Assembly: GCA_016209665.1 (NCBI GenBank)
Contig: JACQVT010000895.1
Coordinates: forward strand, 1-8,044
DNA length: 8,044 nucleotides
Origin: Planctomycetota bacterium
GTDB lineage: Bacteria > Planctomycetota > Phycisphaerae > UBA1845 > PWPN01
Direction: 5' to 3'
Part shown: in pieces, positions 1 through 7,582 of the stretch
Position numbering within the stretch: the first letter of the stretch is position 1
Layout of the letters: every line of letters begins with the position of its first letter
Position numbers and translations under genes: made by a program
Notes under the pieces: generated by a model
What the model was told of the DNA's origin: nothing
Database searches by the model: none
What the model saw: the letters and a program-made list of their open reading frames with translations, nothing else

Positions 1-965
1 CAAGCGATGTGGATCGTCCTTTCGTACATTCTCGCCAGTTCGGGGATGTTTCTGGTGGCGGCGTAGGTTCGGACGAGCATCGGACGAGCCGCTTCCCAGA
101 CGGCGGCAAACTCCTCGGCGGAGTTCAGCGGCACGCCGCCGCCGTTCGCCCGGGCACCCCAGTCCTCACCGAAGTGGGATTGACTCAGTTGGGAAGTGCC
201 GACCGACAGCACATCGAGGTGTCCAGAAGCAGCGAGCTGCCTGCACCATTGCAGGAAAAGCTGCACGGCCTGGTCTCGATTCGGCAGATACGGACCGACG
301 TGGGCCCTCATCAGGGGCGGCAGCCCATGCTCGGCGTGATGCCGCAAGCGGGCCAACAACGTGTCGCGCTCGGTGCCGAATCCCTCGTAGCTTCCGCGAT
401 CCGCCGGCTTGACCTGGAGGTGTTCGCCCCTGGCGATCAGGTCCTTGCCGAACGACAGGCGGTCCTCGTCATAGCGCACGCCCTGGGCCAGGTCGGCGGG
501 CAACGCGCGGGGATCGATCCTTAGAATTCGAAGGGTTTCGGCGGGCGTCTCGTCGCCGCGGAACACGCCTGAGACTTCGGGGTTCTGCTGCTCGACCATC
601 GTGCAGGCCAACGGAAGCCCCGCGAAGAACAAGCCGCGGATCGGACCCCCTTGAGCGGCCAAGAGCCGGGCGGTCTTGAGCTGGTGAACCAGCCGGGCGA
701 AGACCGCCGCCCCCCCGGCAGGGTCGAGTCGATAGCTGAGTCCCAGGACGGTGATTCGTTCCTGCCGGATCCATCGTTCGATGGCTCGGAGGTTGCGGGG
801 GTCCTGGGGTTGGTTGAAGGCCTCCGACAGTTCCGCATCCACGGACGCGACTTCGTACCCGCAGTCGGTCAGGAGCTGTTCGATCGAGCTGACGCCGAGC
901 GTATGGGCGTCGACGGCCGGCCTCGCCAGCCCGAAACGATCGGTCCTTGCCGCCTCGAACCGCAC
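1..965 (-). CDS. Cobalamin-binding, glutamate-mutase-like protein (3' end outside window)
   Basis: 321 codons are visible and the frame is open to the window edge, so the C-terminus is missing. Residues about 14-150 look like a B12-binding Rossmann domain. D19-x-H21-x-x-G24 matches the signature in which His replaces the lower cobalt ligand. Further support comes from G75-L-S77 with L80 after a predicted strand, a strand ending in A115-G116-L-P118, and V134-F-R-G137-D-E139 leading into a helix. Residues about 198-321 resemble, by eye, the start of the TIM-barrel (E) subunit of glutamate mutase: a D251-V-L-S-V-G-T segment, a G275-G-G-V-P-L-N stretch, then V298-R-T-Y. In glutamate mutase the B12 (S) and barrel (E) parts are usually separate chains; here they appear fused, B12 part first. 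The GTG start is chosen because GGAGGA lies 6 bases upstream. The gene follows asnB after 33 bases, in the same frame. A corrinoid methyltransferase or another B12 mutase is possible. The B12 domain is fairly sure; the reaction is inference. Confidence 0.72.
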   Translation of the reverse strand, partial: MRFEAARTDRFGLARPAVDAHTLGVSSIEQLLTDCGYEVASVDAELSEAFNQPQDPRNLRAIERWIRQERITVLGLSYRLDPAGGAAVFARLVHQLKTARLLAAQGGPIRGLFFAGLPLACTMVEQQNPEVSGVFRGDETPAETLRILRIDPRALPADLAQGVRYDEDRLSFGKDLIARGEHLQVKPADRGSYEGFGTERDTLLARLRHHAEHGLPPLMRAHVGPYLPNRDQAVQLFLQWCRQLAASGHLDVLSVGTSQLSQSHFGEDWGARANGGGVPLNSAEEFAAVWEAARPMLVRTYAATRNIPELARMYERTIHIA

Positions 966-971
966 GTCCGT

Positions 972-977
972 TCCTCC
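972..977 (-). promoter_or_regulatory. Ribosome binding site fixing the GTG start of the B12 protein
   Basis: Read on the minus strand this is GGAGGA, six bases before the GTG at 965-963. There is no ATG in this frame near the asnB stop, and an earlier in-frame GTG at 992-990 lacks such a site. The site therefore decides the start and shows translation is separately initiated, although the frame is the same as that of asnB. Confidence 0.75.
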
Positions 978-998
978 GCCGCATGCTCCCACCAGCGA

Positions 999-2483
999 TC
1001 AGACGCTCCGGCTGCGCCCGACCAGCGGCAGCAGCTCGTCTTGCGGGTACATCTGCTTGAAGGCGCGGTAATAGAACAACTCCTCTTTCGAGCGAACAAA
1101 CACTCCGTCGGCGATCTCCCGCTGGCGCTCGTATTCTCCGTCGCCGATCTGGCGCTCGGCGAACTCCGCCAGCTTTTCGCCCAGGCCGGAGCCGGCGGCA
1201 AACTTCGATTTGGTCCGCCACGCGATGTTTGGCGGGAGAAGGTCCGCGGCCATCAGCCGGAGAATCCATTTCTCGCTGCGTTCGGGGCCGTGCTGCTTCA
1301 AGGCCAGGCGAATCCTGAAGGCATAATCCACCATCCGCACGTCGAGGAACGGCACCCGGACCTCCAGGCCATGAGCCATGCTCATCCGGTCACACCGTTG
1401 CAGATTGGTGTTGTGCAAAGCGCGGGTGATGTCCAACAGCTCCGCGTCGAGCGCCTCGGTGTCCAGGCCCTTCAGATACTCGTAGCCCGCGAACAGCTCA
1501 TCCGCGCCTTCGCCGGAGAGGGCCACCTTGACGTGCTCGCCGGCCAGCTTGCAGAGAAAGAAGTTGGGGATGGCGCTGCGGACCAGGGCACAGTCGAAGG
1601 ATTCCAGGTAGTAAATGATCTCGGGCAAGGCCGCGATGGCCTCGCGGATGTCAAATCGGCGCTCATGGTGACGGGCACCCAGGAACTCCGAGACCTGCCG
1701 GGCCGGCGGACCGTCCTCGCTGTCCTCCGTACCGACCGCGAACGTGTCCAACGGGTGTTTGTGCCGGCGGGCCAGGGCGGCGATGACGCTGCTGTCCAGT
1801 CCCCCGCTCAGGAACACGCCCACCGGAACATCCGCGATGAGCCGCTTGCGGACGGCGTCCTCGAGCCGCGCGCGGACGCCGTCCCTGGCTTCGCCCGCCG
1901 CGCCCACGTCGGTGCGGGTCGGCTGAAGATGGTAGTAGCGCTTCAGACCGGTACGGGTGTGGAAAACGTGACCCGGAGGAAACTCGGTGATGTTCTCCGC
2001 GCGTCCGGAGAGCGCTTTGATCTCCGACGCGAACGCGGTTGCCCCCCGGATCTCGCCAACGTACAGCGGCTTGATGCCCAGCGGGTCCCGGGCCAGCATC
2101 AGGTCGGCGCCGTCGGCCAGGGCGAAGGCGAACATCCCGTCCAGTTTCGGGACCCATCGCTCGGGAGGTTCACCCGACTGGGCGAGGCCCAGGATGGCCT
2201 CGGTGTCGCTCTGGGTACGGAGAGATGCGTCGTCCATCGCCGCCCGAAGGTGGCGGTAGTTGTAGATCTCGCCGTTGTACGTGATGTGCATGCGCTCCCG
2301 GACACCGCTCATCGGCTGGGCTCCGCCGTTCAGGTCGATGATGGCCAGGCGGGTATGCCCGAACGTGTGATGCCGGTCGTGCCAGAGGCCCCTGCCATCG
2401 GGGCCGCGATGCCCGAGCACTTCCACGAGCGGAGCGATGGCGTCCGCAGCGTCGCCGGTCGTGATACCCATGATTCCGCACAT
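999..2483 (-). CDS. asnB: Asparagine synthetase (glutamine-hydrolysing), AsnB type
   Basis: A 494-residue two-domain enzyme that transfers ammonia from glutamine to an ATP-activated carboxylate, normally aspartate to asparagine, in the cytosol. The N-terminal glutaminase (class II amidotransferase) domain has the essential Cys2 directly after the start Met, H25-R-G-P-D-G30, N70-G-E-I-Y-N75 and S92-D93. The synthetase domain has the pyrophosphate loop S226-G-G-L-D-S-S232, S323-G-E-G-A-D-E-L-F-A-G-Y334, and R376-V-P-F-L-D381. All key residues I can check are present, so it should be active. It looks closest to the compact E. coli AsnB type rather than the longer forms of antibiotic or polysaccharide clusters. 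The frame is open for 141 codons upstream, but Met at 2483 is the true start because Cys must be residue 2; AAGGA lies 6 bases before it. It starts 17 bases after the dehydrogenase stop. The context allows an acceptor other than aspartate, but nothing in the sequence proves this. Confidence 0.95.
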   Translation of the reverse strand: MCGIMGITTGDAADAIAPLVEVLGHRGPDGRGLWHDRHHTFGHTRLAIIDLNGGAQPMSGVRERMHITYNGEIYNYRHLRAAMDDASLRTQSDTEAILGLAQSGEPPERWVPKLDGMFAFALADGADLMLARDPLGIKPLYVGEIRGATAFASEIKALSGRAENITEFPPGHVFHTRTGLKRYYHLQPTRTDVGAAGEARDGVRARLEDAVRKRLIADVPVGVFLSGGLDSSVIAALARRHKHPLDTFAVGTEDSEDGPPARQVSEFLGARHHERRFDIREAIAALPEIIYYLESFDCALVRSAIPNFFLCKLAGEHVKVALSGEGADELFAGYEYLKGLDTEALDAELLDITRALHNTNLQRCDRMSMAHGLEVRVPFLDVRMVDYAFRIRLALKQHGPERSEKWILRLMAADLLPPNIAWRTKSKFAAGSGLGEKLAEFAERQIGDGEYERQREIADGVFVRSKEELFYYRAFKQMYPQDELLPLVGRSRSV

Positions 2484-2500
2484 CTCATGTCCTTCTGTCG

Positions 2501-4153
2501 TTACCTCGCCGTCGATAGCGGAGGCTCCGATGCCTGCGATGTCCGAGCCGACGGGTTGTCCGGCCCGCCCGGCATCGGACTGGCCGCCGGTTCGGCGCCC
2601 ATCACCAGGAAACGGATGTCCTTGACCGACATACCCTGGATTCCCAACCGCTCCACCGTCCTGCCTTGCGCCCAGTAGTCCACGCCGTGCATCACGGAGG
2701 CGAGGCGGATGATGGACCGGATCGTGGGCGTCGGGACGTTCAGCATCTCGCCGATGGAGGCAATGGGAACCAGGCTTGCCGGCACGTCCTCGGTGATGTA
2801 TCGGTGCTCGATCCGGCGCGGGGCCCGGATGCCGAAGTAGCCGGCGTTGGCCTTCATGGCGTCGTGCAGGGTTTTCCCCGCCGCGTCGTAGGCCAGATAG
2901 AGCCACTCGCGAGCGGTGTTGGCCCGGATGCCGAGAGCGGCGGCGACGGCCACCCGCTCCTCGTCGATGGCCTCCAGGACTCGCGCCACCGCCGGAGTCA
3001 CACCCTCGATATAGTACTCGAAATCGCCGTGGGTATCCTCGATCCGGCCGGCGTTCAGGAGGGTGATAGCCGGGTGGAACACCGCGCCGATGTTGTTCAG
3101 GCTGGTCTTCAGGACGTTGTCGCCCGGGATGAACTGAGGCAAGGCCTTTCGAATGACGGGCAGGATGTCGGTGATGTGATAGGTCGGCAAGGTCGCCAGC
3201 GGCACGGAATTCTTGATGCTGAAGATGTGGACCTGTCCCGGATTGGTCGCACGGGCCGCGTAGAGCAGCGTCTCGGCTTCCGCGATGTACGGGTGAGCGT
3301 GCGGATTGATTTTCCGGATGACCGTGTGGACCTCGAAGGCGCCTCCGGTTCGTCCCGGGTTGAGCACCAGGATTTGGCCGTCCTTGATGTGGGGGGCGAT
3401 GATCTCGGCCATCTCGCGATGGCCGGTCGCGGGGACCACGATCATCAAGACGTCGCAGTTATCCATGGCCTCGGCGGGATCGGCGGTGGCGGCGTTCAGG
3501 GCCGCGAAACCGCTGACTTCGCCGTCCACGTCGATCCCGCCGCGGGCACGAACGGCCTCGATGCGGCCGGGCGTCCGGTTAAACAGGTTGACCTTGCAGC
3601 CGGTGACCGCCAGGTGCGCCGCCATCGCCATACCGCCGTGCCCGGCCCCGAGAACGCAGAACGTCGGCATGCCCTCCCCCGCGGCGATCGCACCCAGGGG
3701 CTCTTCGGCGGCGGCGATCCGCTCGATGACTTCGCGGCCGGAGCCGGCCTGGAGCATCCACTCGACAAAGCCCTGCATCTCGCACAGCCGGGCGATGCGG
3801 CTGAGTACACGGAGGTACAGCGCGTGCGTCTGGGGAGGACCCAGGATCACCATGATCACGTTGGCCCCCTGGGTCCCGTTCCAGGGCACGCCGTCTCGCG
3901 ACAGGCCGATGGCCATGACCAGTTGCTTGCAGGCATTGGTGGAAGCGTGCGGGATGGCGATGAATCGCGACCCGACGGGAAAGAGGACCGAGCCCGCACG
4001 TTCCCGCGTGGCGATGTCCTTGAGGGCCGGCTCCGCGTCCACGTGCCTGAATTCCACGAGCGCGGCCACCAGCCGGGCAACGGCCTGTTCGCGATTGCAG
4101 GCGACCAGGTCGGTCACCACAGTCTCTGGGACCAGCGTGCCGGCAATCGTCAT
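2501..4153 (-). CDS. PTS EIIA type-2 domain fused to opine (octopine/nopaline) dehydrogenase-family enzyme
   Basis: 550 residues in two parts. Residues about 5-150 form a PTS EIIA type-2 (fructose/nitrogen-PTS) domain; the I65-A-I-P-H69-A segment fits the active-site motif, so H69 is the probable phosphohistidine. Residues about 163-520 form an NAD(P)-dependent octopine/nopaline dehydrogenase-family enzyme: nucleotide loop G169-x-G171-x-x-G174 after a hydrophobic strand, N265-P-G-R, and N353-N-I-G-A-V-F-H360-P, where H360 matches the conserved catalytic His. The C-terminal stretch around residues 455-520, with its V-P-T-P-T segment, is also typical. Family members reductively join an amino acid amine to a 2-oxo acid to form an opine, or run the reverse. 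The last 30 residues are Pro/Ser-rich and probably disordered. Usual family members are about 350-400 residues without EIIA. Start: ATG with AGGAG 6 bases upstream; a small hairpin (4167-4179) lies just before it. It is first of three closely packed genes. The substrate pair cannot be read from sequence. Confidence 0.88.
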   Translation of the reverse strand: MTIAGTLVPETVVTDLVACNREQAVARLVAALVEFRHVDAEPALKDIATRERAGSVLFPVGSRFIAIPHASTNACKQLVMAIGLSRDGVPWNGTQGANVIMVILGPPQTHALYLRVLSRIARLCEMQGFVEWMLQAGSGREVIERIAAAEEPLGAIAAGEGMPTFCVLGAGHGGMAMAAHLAVTGCKVNLFNRTPGRIEAVRARGGIDVDGEVSGFAALNAATADPAEAMDNCDVLMIVVPATGHREMAEIIAPHIKDGQILVLNPGRTGGAFEVHTVIRKINPHAHPYIAEAETLLYAARATNPGQVHIFSIKNSVPLATLPTYHITDILPVIRKALPQFIPGDNVLKTSLNNIGAVFHPAITLLNAGRIEDTHGDFEYYIEGVTPAVARVLEAIDEERVAVAAALGIRANTAREWLYLAYDAAGKTLHDAMKANAGYFGIRAPRRIEHRYITEDVPASLVPIASIGEMLNVPTPTIRSIIRLASVMHGVDYWAQGRTVERLGIQGMSVKDIRFLVMGAEPAASPMPGGPDNPSARTSQASEPPLSTAR

Positions 4154-4220
4154 GCTGCGCTCCTCTCTCGGTCGCCGAGCGGGACGTTGGTGGGCCTGGG
4201 GCCGGGCGCGGCGAGCCTCA

Positions 4221-4236
4221 TCTATATTCTATATGA
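4221..4236 (-). promoter_or_regulatory. AT-rich TATAGA repeat, possible -10 element for the dehydrogenase operon
   Basis: On the minus strand this reads TATAGAATATAGA with an AT-rich flank, the most AT-rich spot in the spacer before the dehydrogenase gene. TATAGA occurs twice, seven bases apart, and resembles a -10 box. The element overlaps the pump stop codon (TAG, 4231-4229) and lies about 70 bases before the dehydrogenase start. I find no matching TTGACA-like -35 hexamer at the usual distance, so this is only a candidate; the genes could also be read through from the pump. Confidence 0.3.
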
Positions 4237-7200
4237 CCGGCCGCGCTTCCGCCGGGGTATTTCCCAGAGCTGCGTCCGGAGAACCGAAGCGGCCGAACCA
4301 CAGGGCCAGCGTGGGCAGGATCAGGAGGTTCAGCAGCGTGGAGGTGATCAAGCCGCCGAGGATGACCACGGCCATCGGGCCTTCGATCTCGCGGCCCACC
4401 TCGCCGGTGCCCAGGGCGATGGGCAGCAGGCCGAGGCCGGTCACCAGCGCGGTCATGAGGACGGGCATGAGCCGCTCCGACGCTCCGCGGACCGCCGTCG
4501 GCAGGCCCCAGCTCATGCCCTCGCGATCGACGAGGTGCTCGTAGTGCGAGATCATCATCACCGAGTTCCGCATGGTGATGCCGAACAGCGTGACGAAGCC
4601 CACCAGCGACCCGATGGACAGAACGCCGCCGGTGGCGTAGACCGCCAGCACGCCCCCCACAAAGGCGAGCGGCAGGTTGACCAGGACGAGCATCAAGTTC
4701 TGCCATCGCCGGAAAACGTTGGCCAGCAGCAGCACGATGCCGACGCCCGCGAGGCCCGCGTGCAGCAGCAGTTCGCGCTCGGCCTCGGCCCGCTCCTCGG
4801 CCGCCCCAGCGAACACGGCGTACATCGCTTCGGGCATCCGCAGGCGCGCGACCTTCTGCTTGGCCTCCACGACAAACCCGGCGAGGTCGCGGCCCTGGAC
4901 GTTGCACGTGACCGCCTGCCGGCGACGGGCCCCATCGTGCAGGATCATGTAGCGGCCGGTCCGCGGGAAGACATCGGCCAGCTCGGCCAGGCGGACCGTC
5001 GTGCCGGCGGCGTTCCGCAGCAGCAGCGACTCGAGATGTTCGGGTTCGCTCCGCAGCTCGGGTCTGAGGATCACGGTCACGTCGAACACGCGGTTGCCCT
5101 CGTAGGTCTGGGCCACCGTGGTGCCCTGAAACGCCGCCTGGATGCCCTCCAGCACCTCCACGGGCGTGAACCCGAAATCCCGCAGGCGCTCGGGGCGCAG
5201 GCGGGCGATCATCTGCGGTGCCCCCGGCGGCGAGGCCACCCGCACGTCGGCCGCCCCACGGATACCGGCGATGAGCCCGGCGATCTCGTCGGCCTTGGCG
5301 TCCAGCGCATCCAGATCGTTGCCGTACAGATTGACGACGACGTTGGCCGTCTCGCCGGTGATGGTCTCGCTGATACGATCGCCCAGGAACGTCAGCACCT
5401 CCGTGCTGAGGCCGGGATACGTCTCCAGCAGTCGGCGAATCTGCACCTGCACATCCGCCTGGACGGCGCCCGGCGTATCGGCTTTCAGTTCCACGTGGAT
5501 CTCGGCCCGGTGCGGCCCCCACGGGTCCTCGCCCAGTTCCGCCCGGCCGGCCTGCTCCTCGGCGGTCTCGATGGCCGGCTGCCCGTTCACCCTCACGTTT
5601 TCGAGCAGGTCCAGCGATATTCGCTGGCCGATCCGCATCATCTCCGGCAGCGACGTGCCGGGAGCCGCGGAAATCTGGATGACGAAGTGGCCTTCGCGGA
5701 ATTCGGGCAGGAACTCCTCGCCGAAGCGACCCATCATGCCGGCCGTCATGAGCACCAGGGCGACGGCGAATCCCATCACCGCCCGGGGCCAGCGGCTCAG
5801 CCCACCCAACAGCCGCTGGTAACCGGCCTTCAGCCCGCGAATGAAGAACGGCTCGCGGGCCCAGGCGGTCGCCCGGGGCAGCAGCACCATCGACAGGGCC
5901 GGCGTCACCGTCAGGGCGACCCCGAGCGAGGCCAGGATGGCCAGGATGTACGCCACGCCGAGCGGAGCGAACATGCGACCCTGCAGGCCCGACATCGTCA
6001 ACACCGGCACGAACATCATCACGACCACGAACGTGGCGTAGACCACCGCGCTGCGGACCTCGAGCGAAGCGTCCAGCACGACCTGGAACACCGGCCTCGG
6101 GCTGCCCAGGGCGCGGTTCTCCTTGAGCCGGCGGAAGATGTTTTCCACGTCGATGATGGCGTCGTCGACTACCTCGCCGATGGCGATGGCCAGGCCCCCC
6201 AGCGTGATCGTGTTGAGCGTCACGCCGAACCTATCGAGGATGATGATGGCCACCAGCAGCGACAGTGGGATCGCCGTGATCGAGATCGCCGCCGTCCGCA
6301 GGTTGAACAGGAACAGGAACAGCACGACCACCACCAGGATCGCCCCGATGAACAACGATCGCCTCATGTGGTACAAGGCGTTCTCGATGAACGTCGCCGG
6401 GCGGTGCATACGCGGGTAGACGTGGATTTGCTCGGCGTCGAACAGGGGCCGCATCTCGGCGATGGCCGCCTCGACCGCCCGCGTCACTTCCATGGTGTTC
6501 GAGCCGTACTGGCTGAGCAGCTTGACGAGCACGCCCGGACGACCTTGGATCATCGCGTCGCCGAACTTGGATTCGGCGTCCACGACGACGCCGGCCACGT
6601 CCTTCAGGCACAGGTTCGAGCCGTCGCGGGCGGCCACCACCGCCTGACCCAGTTGCTGCGGCGTGACCGACTGGCCCTCCGATTGCAGCACGACCCGCTG
6701 GTTGACGGTGTCGATGAAGCCCGCGCCCCGCGTGCCGGTGGCCTTGCGGGCCGCGGCAATGACGTCGGTGACGGCCAGCTTGTGGGCCAGCAGCTTCTCG
6801 GGATCGACCTGGACTTGCAGTTGGCGCACCTCGCCACCCATGACGCCCACGTCGGCGATGCCCGGCACCGCCTGCAAGCGCGGACGCAGCGTCCAGTCGA
6901 CGAACGTCCGCAGCTCCATCGGCGTCTTGGTGTCGGATACCAGGCCCATCTTGAGCAGGTCCATCGTCGCCGAGGTCAACGGTGTCAACCTCGGCGGCTT
7001 GACGCCGCCGGGCAGACGCTCGGCGATCGTGGCCAGTTGCTCGTTGAGCATCTGGCGGGCGATGAAGATGTCGGTCTTCTCCTTGAAGACCGCGGTGACG
7101 ATCGACAGGCCCTGGATCGACTGCGAACGGACCGACTCCAGGTTCATCACGCCCTGGACCGCGCTTTCCACCGGGCCGGTGACCAGGGCCTCGACCTGCT

Positions 7201-7375
7201 CGGGCGACAGGCCCGGCGCCTCGGTCTGGATCACCGCCTGCGGCTGCACAAAATCGGGGAAGACGTCCAGTTTGGCGTTTTGGGCCACGTAGACGCCGTA
7301 CGCAACCAACGCGCAGGCCAGAACCACAACCAGCCCGCGTGCCCGGATCGACGACTCAACGATCCCCTTCAGCAT
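4229..7375 (-). CDS. Heavy-metal-type RND efflux pump, CusA/CzcA family
   Basis: A complete 1048-residue inner-membrane proton antiporter that pairs with an adaptor and an outer-membrane channel to export substrate from the periplasm or cytoplasm. The layout is standard: TM1 at about 14-31; first periplasmic loop with D37-V-F-P-D and A53-P-G-L-S-P typical of the family; TM2-TM6 at about 340-496; TM7 at about 531-548; second periplasmic loop to about 870; TM8-TM12 to about 1028. The TM4 motif is A398-I-G-E-V-V-D404-D-A-I-I-D409-V-E411-N: D404 and E411 match the proton-relay acids D405 and E412 of CusA, and A398 replaces the first Asp of CzcA. In my eye alignment the CusA methionine triad positions are Q567, R623 and E670, so Cu(I)/Ag(I) export by that route is unlikely. 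The ATG is the only start after an in-frame stop at 7417-7415; AAGG lies 5 bases upstream. It follows the adaptor gene across a 207-base gap. Metal specificity is unknown. Confidence 0.95.
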   Translation of the reverse strand: MLKGIVESSIRARGLVVVLACALVAYGVYVAQNAKLDVFPDFVQPQAVIQTEAPGLSPEQVEALVTGPVESAVQGVMNLESVRSQSIQGLSIVTAVFKEKTDIFIARQMLNEQLATIAERLPGGVKPPRLTPLTSATMDLLKMGLVSDTKTPMELRTFVDWTLRPRLQAVPGIADVGVMGGEVRQLQVQVDPEKLLAHKLAVTDVIAAARKATGTRGAGFIDTVNQRVVLQSEGQSVTPQQLGQAVVAARDGSNLCLKDVAGVVVDAESKFGDAMIQGRPGVLVKLLSQYGSNTMEVTRAVEAAIAEMRPLFDAEQIHVYPRMHRPATFIENALYHMRRSLFIGAILVVVVLFLFLFNLRTAAISITAIPLSLLVAIIILDRFGVTLNTITLGGLAIAIGEVVDDAIIDVENIFRRLKENRALGSPRPVFQVVLDASLEVRSAVVYATFVVVMMFVPVLTMSGLQGRMFAPLGVAYILAILASLGVALTVTPALSMVLLPRATAWAREPFFIRGLKAGYQRLLGGLSRWPRAVMGFAVALVLMTAGMMGRFGEEFLPEFREGHFVIQISAAPGTSLPEMMRIGQRISLDLLENVRVNGQPAIETAEEQAGRAELGEDPWGPHRAEIHVELKADTPGAVQADVQVQIRRLLETYPGLSTEVLTFLGDRISETITGETANVVVNLYGNDLDALDAKADEIAGLIAGIRGAADVRVASPPGAPQMIARLRPERLRDFGFTPVEVLEGIQAAFQGTTVAQTYEGNRVFDVTVILRPELRSEPEHLESLLLRNAAGTTVRLAELADVFPRTGRYMILHDGARRRQAVTCNVQGRDLAGFVVEAKQKVARLRMPEAMYAVFAGAAEERAEAERELLLHAGLAGVGIVLLLANVFRRWQNLMLVLVNLPLAFVGGVLAVYATGGVLSIGSLVGFVTLFGITMRNSVMMISHYEHLVDREGMSWGLPTAVRGASERLMPVLMTALVTGLGLLPIALGTGEVGREIEGPMAVVILGGLITSTLLNLLILPTLALWFGRFGSPDAALGNTPAEARPVI

Positions 7376-7450
7376 GGCAACCTTGAACGGAGGAGTTCTC
7401 TCGTTGCAGTTTTCTCATACGAGTTGCAGCTCGACCACGTGCGGAGAGTC

Positions 7451-7517
7451 GTAGCGGCCGGCGCCCTCGCCGGCCGTTCGGGCCGGAAAGACGTCCGGCG
7501 TGGGCGCCGGACGCTAC
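7451..7517. repeat. Double-hairpin inverted repeat (REP-like element) between adaptor and pump genes
   Basis: GTAGC (7451-7455) and GCTAC (7513-7517) are exact inverted ends. Inside are two hairpins, each with a perfect 8-base stem and a 4-base loop: 7456-7463 with 7468-7475, and 7493-7500 with 7505-7512. The first 25 and last 25 bases are themselves inverted copies with 22 of 25 matching. A third pairing, CCGGCC 7470-7475 with GGCCGG 7481-7486, competes with the first hairpin. No T-run follows on the minus strand, so it is not a classic terminator. It fills much of the 207-base gap (7376-7582), where I see no gene. It could tune pump expression relative to the adaptor, or simply be a dispersed genomic repeat. 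Its copy number cannot be seen from one window. Confidence 0.7.
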
Positions 7518-7582
7518 CACCACGGGCACGAAACTCGTCTGGAATCCGTATCACATAGCGCTTCGCAGTCCCGGCACCGCGC

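Noticed and set aside
9..524. A 171-codon plus-strand frame at the left edge
   Set aside because: It is antisense to the B12 protein frame, which is open over the whole stretch, has a strong ribosome site and a recognisable B12 signature.
651..2678. A 675-codon open frame on the plus strand
   Set aside because: It lies opposite the B12 protein, asnB and the end of the dehydrogenase, whose family motifs are clear; the plus-strand product shows no domain.
2484..2906. N-terminal extension of asnB by 141 codons
   Set aside because: The extension overlaps the dehydrogenase gene in another frame, and the glutaminase Cys must directly follow the start Met, which fixes the start at 2483.
4218..5522. 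A 434-codon minus-strand frame inside the pump gene
   Set aside because: It is an out-of-frame shadow, rich in Arg, Gly, Ala and Pro, within the well-supported pump.
7493..7512. Right hairpin of the inverted repeat as an intrinsic terminator
   Set aside because: No run of T follows the stem on the minus strand, and it would cut the pump off from its adaptor; a repeat element explains it better.
2666..7558. A 1630-codon open frame on the plus strand
   Set aside because: It runs antisense through the dehydrogenase, the spacer, the pump and the hairpin gap. Its product is dominated by Gly, Arg, Asp, His and Gln with no recognisable domain, as expected for the mirror of GC-rich genes.
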